Source of the DNA: Planctomycetota bacterium
Lineage (GTDB): Bacteria; Planctomycetota; Brocadiia; SM23-32; JAKLEA01
Direction of reading: 5' to 3'
DNA length: 63,292 nt
Assembly: GCA_022711755.1 (NCBI GenBank)
Contig: JAKLEA010000031.1
Span: forward strand, 1 to 63,292
Made by a program: the position numbers and the translations under genes. Within the stretch, counting starts at the first letter, position 1. Every line of letters starts with the position of its first letter. Of this stretch, positions 16,230 through 25,369 are shown piece after piece. A model generated the notes under the pieces. That model ran no database searches and had not been told where the DNA came from. It saw nothing but the letters and a program-made list of their open reading frames with translations.

Positions 16230-17072
16230 TCAGCCCTGGCTGCGGTTGCGCACGAGCATTTCATTGAGCGCCAGTTGGAAGTAATCGAACTGTTCCCTGA
16301 CCCTTTCCGGGACGCGTTCGGAGTAGGCCAGGCGGGCGTCCTCAAGCTGCTGGCCGAGGAGCTCCTCAAGATTTCCGTAAAGCGCGGCTTCCTTGACCTG
16401 GGCGCCGTTGTATGCCTCCAGGTCGCTGGCCATGACCTTGGCTATGCGCATCGCCCGGACGTGATCCGGGTCGTTCTGGAATTCCTGCGGCGGGCCTGCG
16501 ACATCGGGGAGTTCGGCTTCCTGTTTCTCCTCTTCGACCAAGGCTTCTTCAGAACTGGAGGAGATTGACCCCATGTCCATTCTGCGCCACACCCGGTCGA
16601 GGCGGCGACTGACGGATTCGACGGTCTTGGCGATCTGCTCGACGTTCTTGACCATGCCTGTCAGGGCCGTTTTCTGCGAATCCGTTATAGCGCTGACGAG
16701 GGCTTCAAGCCTCGTGAGGCGGCGTTCGATCTCCTTGAGGGACTGGTCCACCGCCGGCCCGCTTTCAAGGTATTCAACGGTAAGCACCGCCGTGGGCACT
16801 TCCGCGCGGTCGGTCCTGGGCGGGGCGGGAGCCGTCGGGGCTGCCGAGGCCGGAGCCTCGGCTTCCGATTCAGCGTAGGATTCCGCCGACTCCTCCGCCT
16901 GATCGCTCACCACTTCCGCCTGGACGACCTCCGCCTGCGCAGGCGCTGTTGCTGGCGCCGGCGGCGGCTCGGGCTTTTTCGGGCTGCCGAAAAGTTTGCC
17001 GAAGAACCCCTTCTTCTGCCTGGAAGAATCATCCGCTTCCTGGGCGGCACGACCATCCATTTCTTCTGCCAT
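16230..17072 (-). CDS. Hypothetical acidic coiled-coil protein
   Basis: A 280-residue soluble protein I cannot assign. Residues 1-40 are polar with a basic patch (KKGFFGKLFGSPKKPEPPP), then an Ala/Glu/Val/Pro-rich linker (41-95), and from about 105 to 170 a heptad-like coiled coil (SLKEIERRLTRLEALVSAI, KNVEQIAKTVESVSRRLDR). The C-terminal helices (GQQLEDARLAYSERVPERV, FDYFQLALNEMLVRN) may form an interaction domain. The FGKLFG basic stretch could contact the membrane or a partner. AGGGAG precedes the ATG. It is the first gene of the leftward operon, behind the promoter at 17103-17132. Confidence 0.6.
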   Translation of the reverse strand: MAEEMDGRAAQEADDSSRQKKGFFGKLFGSPKKPEPPPAPATAPAQAEVVQAEVVSDQAEESAESYAESEAEAPASAAPTAPAPPRTDRAEVPTAVLTVEYLESGPAVDQSLKEIERRLTRLEALVSAITDSQKTALTGMVKNVEQIAKTVESVSRRLDRVWRRMDMGSISSSSEEALVEEEKQEAELPDVAGPPQEFQNDPDHVRAMRIAKVMASDLEAYNGAQVKEAALYGNLEELLGQQLEDARLAYSERVPERVREQFDYFQLALNEMLVRNRSQG

Positions 17073-17102
17073 AGGCTATCGCTCCCTTAGAAGTCCCGCG
17101 TA

Positions 17103-17132
17103 ATATTGTGCCCATGTGTATGAAAAGGTCAA
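17103..17132 (-). promoter_or_regulatory. Sigma-70-type promoter for the coiled-coil/DUF4203/SAM hydrolase operon
   Basis: On the minus strand, TTGACC (17132-17127), an 18-base spacer and CATTAT-like CAATAT (17108-17103). The start of transcription would fall near 17096, 24 bases before the ATG at 17072, a natural leader length. Confidence 0.5.
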
Positions 17133-17219
17133 GAGGTTTTTCCGTGGAATGAGCCGTTAGCTGACGCAAATTACGGCGCAGGTCGGGGCGTCGGATGATA
17201 AAAAGCGGCGCGGATATGG

Positions 17220-17248
17220 TTGACTATGCGCGGTCGGATTGTTAAATA
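17220..17248 (+). promoter_or_regulatory. Candidate promoter for the ABC ATPase gene
   Basis: TTGACT (17220-17225), 17 bases, TAAATA (17243-17248). The -35 is good and the -10 weak; an AT-rich run continues downstream, so the exact -10 is uncertain. Confidence 0.35.
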
Positions 17249-17378
17249 TTGGTTTCATTGCTGATAAGATTGTGGCGCTTTCCCGAAGCGCGGGCCATTC
17301 GCGCCGGTGGAAACGCGACTTGCCGGCCCGGGCGCGCCCGCGGGCGCAACCGCGCCGGAGATTCATGGAGGACGATTC

Positions 17379-18518
17379 ATGGCCGAAGTGATCCTTGACA
17401 AGGTGCGCAAGGTATTCCCGGGCAACGTGGTGGCGGTGGCGGAAACCTCGCTCAAGATAGAGGACCAGGAATTCGTCGTTCTGGTCGGCCCCAGCGGTTG
17501 CGGCAAGACGACGACCCTGCGCATGATTGCCGGCCTCGAAGAGATTACGGACGGCACGATCAGCATCGGCGACAAGGTCGTCAATGATATCCCGCCGAAG
17601 GACCGGGATATCGCCATGGTCTTCCAGAACTATGCGCTGTATCCGCACAAGACGGTTTTTCAGAACATGGCTTTCGCGCTCCAGTTGAGGCGTTTCCCGA
17701 AGGCCGAGATCAAGCAGCGCGTTCACGAGGCCGCCAAGATACTGGGCATCGAGGAACTGATGGAGCGCAGGCCCAGCGCGCTTTCCGGCGGCCAGAGGCA
17801 GCGCGTCGCCGTGGGGCGCGCCATAGTGCGCCAGCCGAAGGTCTTCCTTTTTGACGAACCATTAAGCAACCTTGACGCGAAGATGCGCGTCGAGATGCGC
17901 GCCGAGCTGAAGCGCCTGCACCAGCGGTTGAAGACGACGATGGTCTACGTCACGCACGACCAGGTGGAGGCCATGACGCTGGGCGACAGGGTCGTGATAA
18001 TGGAAGGCGGATACATCAAGCAGGTGGGCACGCCGCTTGAGGTCTACGACTTCCCGGAGAACAAGTTCGTGGCCGGATTCATCGGCACGCCGCCAATGAA
18101 CTTCTTCTCGGGCAACCTTCAAAGCCAGCAGGGAAGCCTCTATTTCCGCAAGGGAAGCAGCATGCTTATAAAGCTCCCCGATCATTACAAGCAAGCCATG
18201 GAGTCCAAAGGGCCGGACGCCGCCGTAATCCTGGGAGTGCGTCCGGAAAACGTGCTTGAGCCGGAAAAGCGCCCCGACCTCGCAAAGGACACGACGTTCA
18301 AGGCGCGGATCGACGTTATTGAGCCGCTCGGCGCGGAGATGATACTGTATCTTACGGCGGAGAACTCCATCTTCCTTGCCCGCGTGGACGCGCACTGCCG
18401 GGCGCAGGTCGGCGAGGTCCTGAGTTTCGCAATGCATCCCGATCACATGCACGTTTTCGACCCGAACAACGGGAAGAACCTGACGGTCGCAGCGGCGCAG
18501 AAATATCTGCGGGGCTGA
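17379..18518 (+). CDS. MalK/UgpC-type sugar ABC transporter ATPase
   Basis: A 379-residue ATPase that would power import of a carbohydrate through a separate permease pair. Visible motifs: Walker A GPSGCGKTT, Q-loop FQNYALYPHKTVFQNM, signature LSGGQRQRVAVGRAI, Walker B VFLFDEPLSNLDA and H-loop YVTHDQVEAMTLGD. A C-terminal TOBE-like regulatory region (about 240-379, LGVRPENVLEPEK) is typical of MalK, UgpC and MsmK. GGAGGA at 17367-17372 fixes ATG 17379; an upstream in-frame extension is not supported. No permease or binding protein is nearby, so it may serve several unlinked importers, as known for MsmK-type ATPases. Confidence 0.9.
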   Translation: MAEVILDKVRKVFPGNVVAVAETSLKIEDQEFVVLVGPSGCGKTTTLRMIAGLEEITDGTISIGDKVVNDIPPKDRDIAMVFQNYALYPHKTVFQNMAFALQLRRFPKAEIKQRVHEAAKILGIEELMERRPSALSGGQRQRVAVGRAIVRQPKVFLFDEPLSNLDAKMRVEMRAELKRLHQRLKTTMVYVTHDQVEAMTLGDRVVIMEGGYIKQVGTPLEVYDFPENKFVAGFIGTPPMNFFSGNLQSQQGSLYFRKGSSMLIKLPDHYKQAMESKGPDAAVILGVRPENVLEPEKRPDLAKDTTFKARIDVIEPLGAEMILYLTAENSIFLARVDAHCRAQVGEVLSFAMHPDHMHVFDPNNGKNLTVAAAQKYLRG

Positions 18519-18608
18519 TTGCAGGCGGCGCCTTTGCGTCCAACCGGTTGCGGCGTCTGCGCGGCGACAGGGGCGATCCACCGGGTTCGGGATTTCGGGG
18601 CATTGACC

Positions 18609-21569
18609 ATGGACCAGATGCGCCGTTTCTCATGCTGCTTCGGCGCGGCGATTCGCGCCGCCGTCGTTGTGACTTTGATATTCGCGGCCTTATGCCGGGC
18701 CGCTGATTCCGGACTTGCAGGGGATATTACAAAGGCGAAGGCGGATGCCCAGCGCGCAGCCCAGGTCAAGGAGGCGCGGTTGAAGGCGCTTCAGCCGCGC
18801 CTTGACGAAGCAGTCCAGGCCTGCGCGAAATCCGGCGAAACACTCAAACAGCGCAATGTGGAGATTGCCGCGCTCCCGCCGGGGACGCCCGTCCCCGCGC
18901 CGGCGCTTGCCGGAAGGGACGCGGCCGGGGCGGAGGCGCGCAGGGACGTTGCGCGCCGGGAGGCAATCGAGGAAAAAATCCGGCAGGAAGTCGCCCGGGC
19001 GGCGCTGCCGGCGAAAAGGCTGGAATATCTGGAACAACGGCTGGCCGCGGCGGAATCGCTGAAATCGGGGCGGTTTCCGAATTTCGCCCCGCAGCAGACC
19101 GCAGCATGCGCGGCGAGGGCGGCGGAGTTGAGGGCGCAGTTGACGCAATCGCGCCGGAAGGCGGACGATTGCGAGGCGCGCAGGCTTGCCGCCCTGAAGC
19201 GGGCAAGGCAGGCTAAAACTCGTAAAAGTGAATCTCTACTAGTTATATCCTTATCACCCAGTTCTATTATGCCCCCGGAAGTGATTTGGCTCAACGTAAT
19301 GGTTAATTGTGAAACTGATATTGCCAAGTCACTGGCTGAACAGAAACGGTTGATCGAGTCGGGCAGGGAAATCATTCTTGACGAGCTTGATCTCTGCTCG
19401 TCGGAGCTTGCGGCGTGGCGAAAGGCGGCATCGGCTCCCGCCGGGGATTCCCTGCTTCTGACCGCGGCGGGGACGACGGGGGCGGAGGCGGCGGTCAGCG
19501 CGCTCAAGGCGCGGACGACGCAACTGGAGGAGCGCGCGCTTGCCGAATCATCCGCCGCGTCTGACGCACGGACGGCGCTTCAGAAGGCCGAAACCGGAGA
19601 TGCGGTTATCACCGCTCGATGCGCGCTTGAGGCGGCCATTGCCGCGCTTGACGGCTCCCGGGCTTTGCAGGCGGCGCTAGGCGCGGCAGCCGGGACCGGC
19701 GGCGATGCGGCTGAATACGAAAAAATTCTCGCCGAGGTCAGGAAGGCCGCATCCGCGGGGGATTCGAGGGGATTGGCGTCATGCGGCGGCGCTCTGGCAA
19801 AGGCCGGACGTGATTTCAAGGGAAACGCGCAGCGATTTGCGCGGGCGACCGAGATGGCGCGGGGAGAGGCCGACGGCGTTGCGCGGCGGGCGGGAATTCC
19901 GCCGGCGGCGACCGAGGCGCAGGCAAAGAGGGCGGACGATCCGGGGCCGGCGCTTCAGGCGGGCGCAAACGCTACGATGATGATTGAGGCCAGAATCGGG
20001 GCAATCGCGGCGATTCTTGAGGCCGCGCTTGTCGCCGACCCGGAGTATCAGGCGGCAAAGGCGGAGAAGACGGCGGCGCTGGCGGACAAAAACCTTGCGG
20101 CGGCCTGCAACGCCTCGCTGGACGCTGCAGCGAAGGCCCGTTGCGCAGAAGCGGCAGCGGCGCTTATGCGCGTGAAACTGCTGGGGTTTCGCGCGGAACA
20201 GGCCGGACGGCTCGCGGAGTCAGCGGCGCGAATGGCGTCGGAGTGCATGAACGCGGCATCGGCAAGCGCATGGAGGAGGACGGATTACAGAGCCGGATGG
20301 TCAACGGCAACGCTTGCGTGCAAGGAAATCCGGGAACATTCATGGCGGATTGCGCGCAGAGCGGCGGCGGCGTATTCATCCCCGACGGAATTCGCGGGTT
20401 CGCTGCCGTGGCTCAGGATTTGCGTCACGGCTGCGATGCTGGCCGCCGGATTTCCGGCGCTGTACTTCCTCGGCTGGCTGGCGCTGGGATGGGTTCGGGA
20501 CTGGGAGCGGGACGCGGCACGGTCGCCGGGCGGCCCGTCCGACGCGGTTCTGACGCCGCCTTTCGCGCGGGCGCTGGCGGGCATCCTGCCGGTTGCGTCG
20601 GCGGCAAGCGTTCTGGCCGCATGCCTTCTGGCGATATGGCCCGACCGGGGCGGTTTTTTCGGCTCGGTGTGCGTGTTCATTCTCCTCTGGGCTCCATTTT
20701 CCATGCTGCGCGGGCTTGCGTCGGAGATTTTCACCGGAACGCGAAGGCCGCCGGAAGGGAAGTTTGACGCAGCGGGGACGTTTGTCTCCTGTGCGCGGGA
20801 ACTCATCATCGCGGGCTATGCGCTCGCCGCGCTGGGTTTTGTTTCGCTGGGGTATCAGGACGGCCCGGCGCTCAGGGTCCTGCTCTGGCGGTTGTGGAAT
20901 TGCGCGATGGTTCTGGCGGCGTGGCGCTTCGCGTGCCGTCCGTCGTTCGTGAAACGCGCCGCGGGATCGCGCGGCAGTCCTGGCAACCGGCTGGAGGCGG
21001 CGCTTCGTAACGCGCTTCCCTGCTTCATCCTGACCGCGGCGGCTGGGGCGGGATGCCTGTTCTGCCTGGGCTTTGCAGTCATGGCGTGGCTTGTTCTGAA
21101 GACGCTGGCGGTAACGCTGGGCGCATTGATCGCAGCCTGGGCGGCAGCGAAGGCGACTGAAAGATTCCGGGATTCAACCGGGCGCGCGGCTGCGCCGGCG
21201 AGTCTGTTAATCAAGGTTGCAGCGGTTGCTTTCATCTGCATGCTCTGGGTGAACGGGATTGCGCTCTGGCTCCGTCCGGCCGGAACGCCTGAACCGCTCA
21301 GGAGCGTATTGGAGCCGTTCCTGAACGCAGTCTGGCGGACGGCCGACTTCTCCGTCCGGATGGGCGGGCGCGGCGCGACGGCGGCGCTGGCAATCGCGGG
21401 CGCATTGATCGCAGTCGTTCTTTGCGCGAGGCATTTCGGACGGATATTGGACGCCATATTGGCGCAAAACGGCGGGCGCAGAAGGACGGGATCGGTTACA
21501 ATTTCCATCATGGCGCATGCTAACGCCGGCGAGACACAAGGCGCGGAAAGGCTGGAGGAGAACAAGTGA
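18609..21569 (+). CDS. Large coiled-coil membrane protein, function unknown
   Basis: A 986-residue protein. A signal or first membrane helix (AAIRAAVVVTLIFAALCRA) is followed by about 560 residues of Ala/Arg/Glu-rich coiled coil (for example AAQVKEARLKALQPRLDEAV, TALADKNLAAACNASLD), presumably outside the cytoplasm, and then eight or so membrane helices in the C-terminal third (LRICVTAAMLAAGFPALYF, VAFICMLWVNGIALWL, TAALAIAGALIAVVLCA). The layout recalls MscK/MscM-type mechanosensitive channels with long periplasmic coiled coils, but I do not see a clear MscS pore helix. A 120-base AT-rich patch (about 19213-19330) interrupts the coiled coil in frame. The stop overlaps the next start (GTGA). 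Confidence 0.5.
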   Translation: MDQMRRFSCCFGAAIRAAVVVTLIFAALCRAADSGLAGDITKAKADAQRAAQVKEARLKALQPRLDEAVQACAKSGETLKQRNVEIAALPPGTPVPAPALAGRDAAGAEARRDVARREAIEEKIRQEVARAALPAKRLEYLEQRLAAAESLKSGRFPNFAPQQTAACAARAAELRAQLTQSRRKADDCEARRLAALKRARQAKTRKSESLLVISLSPSSIMPPEVIWLNVMVNCETDIAKSLAEQKRLIESGREIILDELDLCSSELAAWRKAASAPAGDSLLLTAAGTTGAEAAVSALKARTTQLEERALAESSAASDARTALQKAETGDAVITARCALEAAIAALDGSRALQAALGAAAGTGGDAAEYEKILAEVRKAASAGDSRGLASCGGALAKAGRDFKGNAQRFARATEMARGEADGVARRAGIPPAATEAQAKRADDPGPALQAGANATMMIEARIGAIAAILEAALVADPEYQAAKAEKTAALADKNLAAACNASLDAAAKARCAEAAAALMRVKLLGFRAEQAGRLAESAARMASECMNAASASAWRRTDYRAGWSTATLACKEIREHSWRIARRAAAAYSSPTEFAGSLPWLRICVTAAMLAAGFPALYFLGWLALGWVRDWERDAARSPGGPSDAVLTPPFARALAGILPVASAASVLAACLLAIWPDRGGFFGSVCVFILLWAPFSMLRGLASEIFTGTRRPPEGKFDAAGTFVSCARELIIAGYALAALGFVSLGYQDGPALRVLLWRLWNCAMVLAAWRFACRPSFVKRAAGSRGSPGNRLEAALRNALPCFILTAAAGAGCLFCLGFAVMAWLVLKTLAVTLGALIAAWAAAKATERFRDSTGRAAAPASLLIKVAAVAFICMLWVNGIALWLRPAGTPEPLRSVLEPFLNAVWRTADFSVRMGGRGATAALAIAGALIAVVLCARHFGRILDAILAQNGGRRRTGSVTISIMAHANAGETQGAERLEENK
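19213..19330 (+). other. AT-rich in-frame patch of unlike composition
   Basis: Inside a very GC-rich gene, this stretch has low GC and different codon choice (many TAT, TTA, TCT and ATA-like codons). It encodes hydrophobic non-heptad residues (LLVISLSPSSIMPPEVIWL) in the middle of an Ala/Arg/Glu coiled coil. It looks inserted or replaced; no duplicated target site is visible at its edges. Confidence 0.5.
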
Positions 21570-23815
21570 AGACTGCGGGGCGCGGCATCCCGACAGGTTG
21601 GGCTTTTTTCAGGCGGTTGGCAGCCGGGACGGCGGTACTGACGCTGTTTACGGCTGTTGAGGCGCTCAGCGCAGCAGAGGAGGCGGCCGATACGAAAGAG
21701 GGGGTTGTCGAGGTTCGTCCCGCGGCGGAGGATGAATGGGACATGCTGCGCCGGCGGGCCGCAACAGCCCGTATGAAACCGTTCTGGGTGGATTTCAAAA
21801 CGCAGGGATACGAGCGCTTCTATTTCGTCGGCACAACCCGGACGCTGCCGGATCGCAAACCGCCGGAATCGCAGAAGATCGAGGGGGGGGGCAATCCGCA
21901 TTACGACGGCCAACCGGCCGCGCTTCAGTTGCTGGATTTCGCCGTGTCCGTCCCACTGGCCCACGTGAACGGCAATGCGCCCGCCGCCCTGGAGAAGACC
22001 GGTTTTCCGGCGACTCTGACATATGAGGTGGCCGAACCGGGAGCGTTCCTGATTTCGGGCGACTGGGGCATGGGCAACTGGCCGGCCCACAACGTTGACA
22101 CCGGCGCGCACATGTCCCTCTACTCGTCCGAGATGCTGGACCTTTCAAAAACCGGCAGGCAGAAGGCGGAGATACCGTTCTTCGCGGTCTTCCAGCCGAG
22201 GAAGGGTCTGACGGCGATCGAGCGTCGCGCCTATGCGACATGCTACGAACCTAAAAAGAAGGAATTCATCGGCTACGCCTTCCCGCACGCGCACTGGTTC
22301 ACGGCGTGGGGGCTGGGAGAGCGCCAGGGGCAGGCGGCGGCGCCGTCTGCGCGTTTCGTCACGCTTGCCAACCTGTCCCGCTTCAAGCTGTCGCTTCAGA
22401 ACCCTCGCAGCACATGGGACGCCGGACGCGAGTTTCGGATTGATTTCACGGTCGAGGACGCCGACGGCGACGTCTACCCGATTGTCGGCGCGCGCATACT
22501 CGGCGAGACGGACACGGGGGTTGTTGACTTCGTGAGCGCCGTCTGGCCGGACAGCGGACTGCCGAAGGGATATTACACGGCCACGCTTCCGGACAAGGCG
22601 GCGGCTACGCGCATAACGATCCAGGCGGAGTGCGAGCTTGTCGCCCCGGACGGACGCAGGACGAAGGAACAGACCATCGCCCGATTCTCCCGTTCGGACA
22701 GAACGAACACGAACGATGAGATGGCAAGGGAGGGCGTTCGCGCGGCGGACCGAACCCCGGAAGGTCGGATGCGGCAGACGCGCATCCTGACAGTGGGCAG
22801 CAGAACGATCTGGCCCGAGGGGGAGGGAAAGGACAGCGCGGGATCCGTCCAGCGCGCGCTGGCGCAGGCGCGGCGGGGCAGGTTCAACACCCTGATGGCG
22901 CAGGTCCCCCTGTCCATCGTGCTTCAGCACTACGAGAACCGGGACGACGCCGATTTCCGTCACGCCGGCATCACCGAATTGAGCGAGCAGGCCAGGCAAG
23001 CCGGCATTGACCTGTGGTTCTGGGTTGACGTCCAGGAACAGCCGATACCGGTTTCGCTGCTCAGGGGCGTGGGCTGCCGGCACGACGCGTCCTCGCGGAT
23101 TCCGGATTCCGGATCGCCGTGCCTGAGGGACACCGTCTACCTTGACCGGATCGCCGAGGGCTGCCGGCGGATCGCGCAGCGCTACAAGTGCGCTGGTTTC
23201 GCGCTGGAGGGTCTGCGCTGGAAGGCGCTGTGCGTGTGCGACGCCTACTGCGCCCCGGGTTACAAGAAGCAGAGCGGGCGGGAGTTGAATTCGGATTACA
23301 GCGCGGGGCCGCCTTATCCCGAATCGCTGCTGAAGTGGCAGGAGGAGGGCATTACACTGTTCCTGCGCGACTGGAGCAGGCGCATGCGCGAGTCCGCCCC
23401 GAATGTGAAGCTCGGTGTGTTTCAGCTTCCGTCCGCGTCGCCAAGCCTTCGCCCATGCAATCTGCAGGGGCAGGACCCGGCGGGGTGGTTCAAGCAGGGG
23501 CTGATTGACGCGGCGTTTCCGGTCGTCTTCTTCCTGGATCCGCTGCCGGCGGCGATGGCCGTCAGGGACTTCCGGAGCGCGGTCGGCGCGCAGGCCGGGG
23601 TGTATCCGCTGCTTATGACGGCGATGATATCTTCGCGGGATTATCCGCCGATGCCGTACGCGCCGCTGGAATCGGTGATGGCGCAGACCGCGCAGTTGCT
23701 GCGGGACGGATGCCCCGGCATCGGATATTACGCGGAGTACGTTTCCCCGGCGATGGAGGAGTATCTCAGGACCGGGCCGTTCATCGAGGACGCAATCCCG
23801 TTCGCCGGGAAGTAG
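21566..23815 (+). CDS. Exported family-10-like (GHL10-type) hydrolase-like protein
   Basis: A 749-residue protein with a signal peptide (FFRRLAAGTAVLTLFTAVEALSA). Residues about 60-400 form beta-rich domains, with one strand set (FRIDFTVEDADGDVYPIVGARIL) like an immunoglobulin-fold sugar module. From about 420 a TIM barrel begins (SVQRALAQARRGRFNTLMAQV, AGIDLWFWVDVQEQPIPVSLL, MRESAPNVKLGVFQLPS), resembling the glycosyl-hydrolase-like 10 group. The start is GTG 21566, overlapping the previous stop as GTGA and preceded by GGAGGAG, so translation is coupled to the coiled-coil gene. A nine-G run at 21883-21891 lies in frame near residue 107. Substrate unknown. Confidence 0.55.
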   Translation: MKTAGRGIPTGWAFFRRLAAGTAVLTLFTAVEALSAAEEAADTKEGVVEVRPAAEDEWDMLRRRAATARMKPFWVDFKTQGYERFYFVGTTRTLPDRKPPESQKIEGGGNPHYDGQPAALQLLDFAVSVPLAHVNGNAPAALEKTGFPATLTYEVAEPGAFLISGDWGMGNWPAHNVDTGAHMSLYSSEMLDLSKTGRQKAEIPFFAVFQPRKGLTAIERRAYATCYEPKKKEFIGYAFPHAHWFTAWGLGERQGQAAAPSARFVTLANLSRFKLSLQNPRSTWDAGREFRIDFTVEDADGDVYPIVGARILGETDTGVVDFVSAVWPDSGLPKGYYTATLPDKAAATRITIQAECELVAPDGRRTKEQTIARFSRSDRTNTNDEMAREGVRAADRTPEGRMRQTRILTVGSRTIWPEGEGKDSAGSVQRALAQARRGRFNTLMAQVPLSIVLQHYENRDDADFRHAGITELSEQARQAGIDLWFWVDVQEQPIPVSLLRGVGCRHDASSRIPDSGSPCLRDTVYLDRIAEGCRRIAQRYKCAGFALEGLRWKALCVCDAYCAPGYKKQSGRELNSDYSAGPPYPESLLKWQEEGITLFLRDWSRRMRESAPNVKLGVFQLPSASPSLRPCNLQGQDPAGWFKQGLIDAAFPVVFFLDPLPAAMAVRDFRSAVGAQAGVYPLLMTAMISSRDYPPMPYAPLESVMAQTAQLLRDGCPGIGYYAEYVSPAMEEYLRTGPFIEDAIPFAGK

Positions 23816-23824
23816 GGGGGGGGA

Positions 23825-25204
23825 TCAGTCCCCGTCTCCGCCGTTCAGCTTTCTCCTCAGGCGGTTGCGGCTTATGCCGAGTTTCCGGGCTGCTTCGCTC
23901 AGGTTGTTCCCGGACGCCTCCACGACGCGGCTGATATAAAGCTTTTCAAGCTCCTCCAGGGTCAGGACGTCGTTGATGTTCAGCAGCGAGCCGCCGGGAT
24001 CGGGGGGGGGCTGCTCGCGCCCGATCGTCTCTTCCAGAAAGACGAGGTGCTGCGGCTCGACGGTTCCGGAGTCTCCGGCCATGACCGCGCGCTCTATCGT
24101 GTTGCGAAGCTCGCGCGCGTTGCCGGGCCAGGGGTAGGACAGCAGGCGGCTCATGGCCTCCGGGGATATCCGCGCCATTTCCTTCTTCAGCCGCGCGCCC
24201 GCCTCGAACATGAACAGGTTGGCCATCGCCGCAATGTCCTCCCGCCGCTCCCTCAGGGGGGGGATATGAACGCGGAAGGCGTTCAGGCGGTAGAACAGGT
24301 CCTTGCGGAACTCCCCGTCCTCGACCATCTCCTCCAGCCGCTGGTTGGTGGCCGCGATGACGCGCGCGTCGGCCTGCGTGGGGCGGGTCGCTCCGATGCG
24401 CTGAACCTCGCGGGTTTCCAGGAAGCGCAGCAGCTTCACCTGGTCGCGCTGCGGCATCTCCCCGATTTCGTCAAGCAGTATCGAGCCGCCGTTGGCGGCT
24501 TCAAGGCGGCCCTCCTTGCCCTCCGTCCGCGCCCCGGTGAAGGAGCCTCTGACGTATCCGAAAAGCTCGCTTTCGACAAGCTCCCCCGGCAGCGCGCCGC
24601 AGTTGACCACGATGAACGGCCCCTCGAAGCGCTCACTTTTCAGGTGAATGAGTTTCGAGATAAGCTCCTTGCCGGTCCCTGTTTCGCCCGTGACCAGGAC
24701 GGTGCATTGCGAGTTGCGGGCGGCCAGCGTCGCCTGCTCGATCGCGCGGCGCATCTGCGGGCTTTCCGCCACAAGGTCGGGCAGGCTGAAGGCCTCGCGC
24801 TGCTTCTCCCGCAGAATCTCGATCTGCTTGCGCAGGCGGACGGGTTCCAGCGCGTTTTCGATCAGGACCGTCAGCGCGTCCATGTCCTTGATAGGCTTGG
24901 ATATGTATTCGAACGCCCCGGCCTTCAGTGCCTGGACGGCCGATTCCGGCGAGCCGAAGGCCGTGATCATGATGACCACCACGCCGGGGTGCATTGCGCG
25001 GAGCCGCTTCAAAACCTCGATGCCGTCCATGACGGGCATCCGGATGTCCAGCAGGGCGAGGTCCGGCGGCGCGACGCTGGCCGCTTCCAGAAGTTCCGGC
25101 CCCGTCTCGAACGCGGCGACGTCATAACCCTTGCGGTTGAGGAACCGTTCAAGGCTCTGCCGCACGACGGTATTGTCGTCGGCAAGGAATATGCGTGACG
25201 CCAT
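23825..25204 (-). CDS. NtrC-type sigma-54-dependent response regulator
   Basis: A 459-residue transcription activator. The receiver domain (1-120) has the acidic pair in FLADDN, phospho-acceptor Asp53 (ALLDIRMPVMDG) and Lys in YISKPIK. The AAA+ domain has Walker A GETGTGKE (173-180), sigma-54 contact loop GSFTGA (220-225) and Walker B SILLDEIGEMP. A Fis-type helix-turn-helix ends it (LSEAARKLGISRNRLRRKL). The loop is GSFTGA rather than the usual GAFTGA, a variant that occurs in some functional activators. No histidine kinase is adjacent, so its input is unknown. It converges with the previous gene across nine bases containing a nine-G run and a small GGGGA/TCCCC hairpin. Confidence 0.92.
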   Translation of the reverse strand: MASRIFLADDNTVVRQSLERFLNRKGYDVAAFETGPELLEAASVAPPDLALLDIRMPVMDGIEVLKRLRAMHPGVVVIMITAFGSPESAVQALKAGAFEYISKPIKDMDALTVLIENALEPVRLRKQIEILREKQREAFSLPDLVAESPQMRRAIEQATLAARNSQCTVLVTGETGTGKELISKLIHLKSERFEGPFIVVNCGALPGELVESELFGYVRGSFTGARTEGKEGRLEAANGGSILLDEIGEMPQRDQVKLLRFLETREVQRIGATRPTQADARVIAATNQRLEEMVEDGEFRKDLFYRLNAFRVHIPPLRERREDIAAMANLFMFEAGARLKKEMARISPEAMSRLLSYPWPGNARELRNTIERAVMAGDSGTVEPQHLVFLEETIGREQPPPDPGGSLLNINDVLTLEELEKLYISRVVEASGNNLSEAARKLGISRNRLRRKLNGGDGD

Positions 25205-25369
25205 CGTCCCTGTCCCTCAGATAAAGACCCGCGCTGACCGCATGCGACAGCCCCGCCGATAAAGCGTCAACGGGACAGCCGCCACTGTCACGTCATTCTA
25301 TCCGCGCAGGCCGGGATTCACCAGCGCGGCAATTTTCCTGCAATGACCCGCAGCGCGAATTCGGTTTCT

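Larger units (their letters stand above)
17073..17378. other. Divergent promoter region
   Basis: About 305 bases between the leftward coiled-coil operon and the rightward ABC ATPase. It holds one promoter in each direction (17103-17132 minus; 17220-17248 plus) and a GC-rich leader with no other recognised element. Confidence 0.5.
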
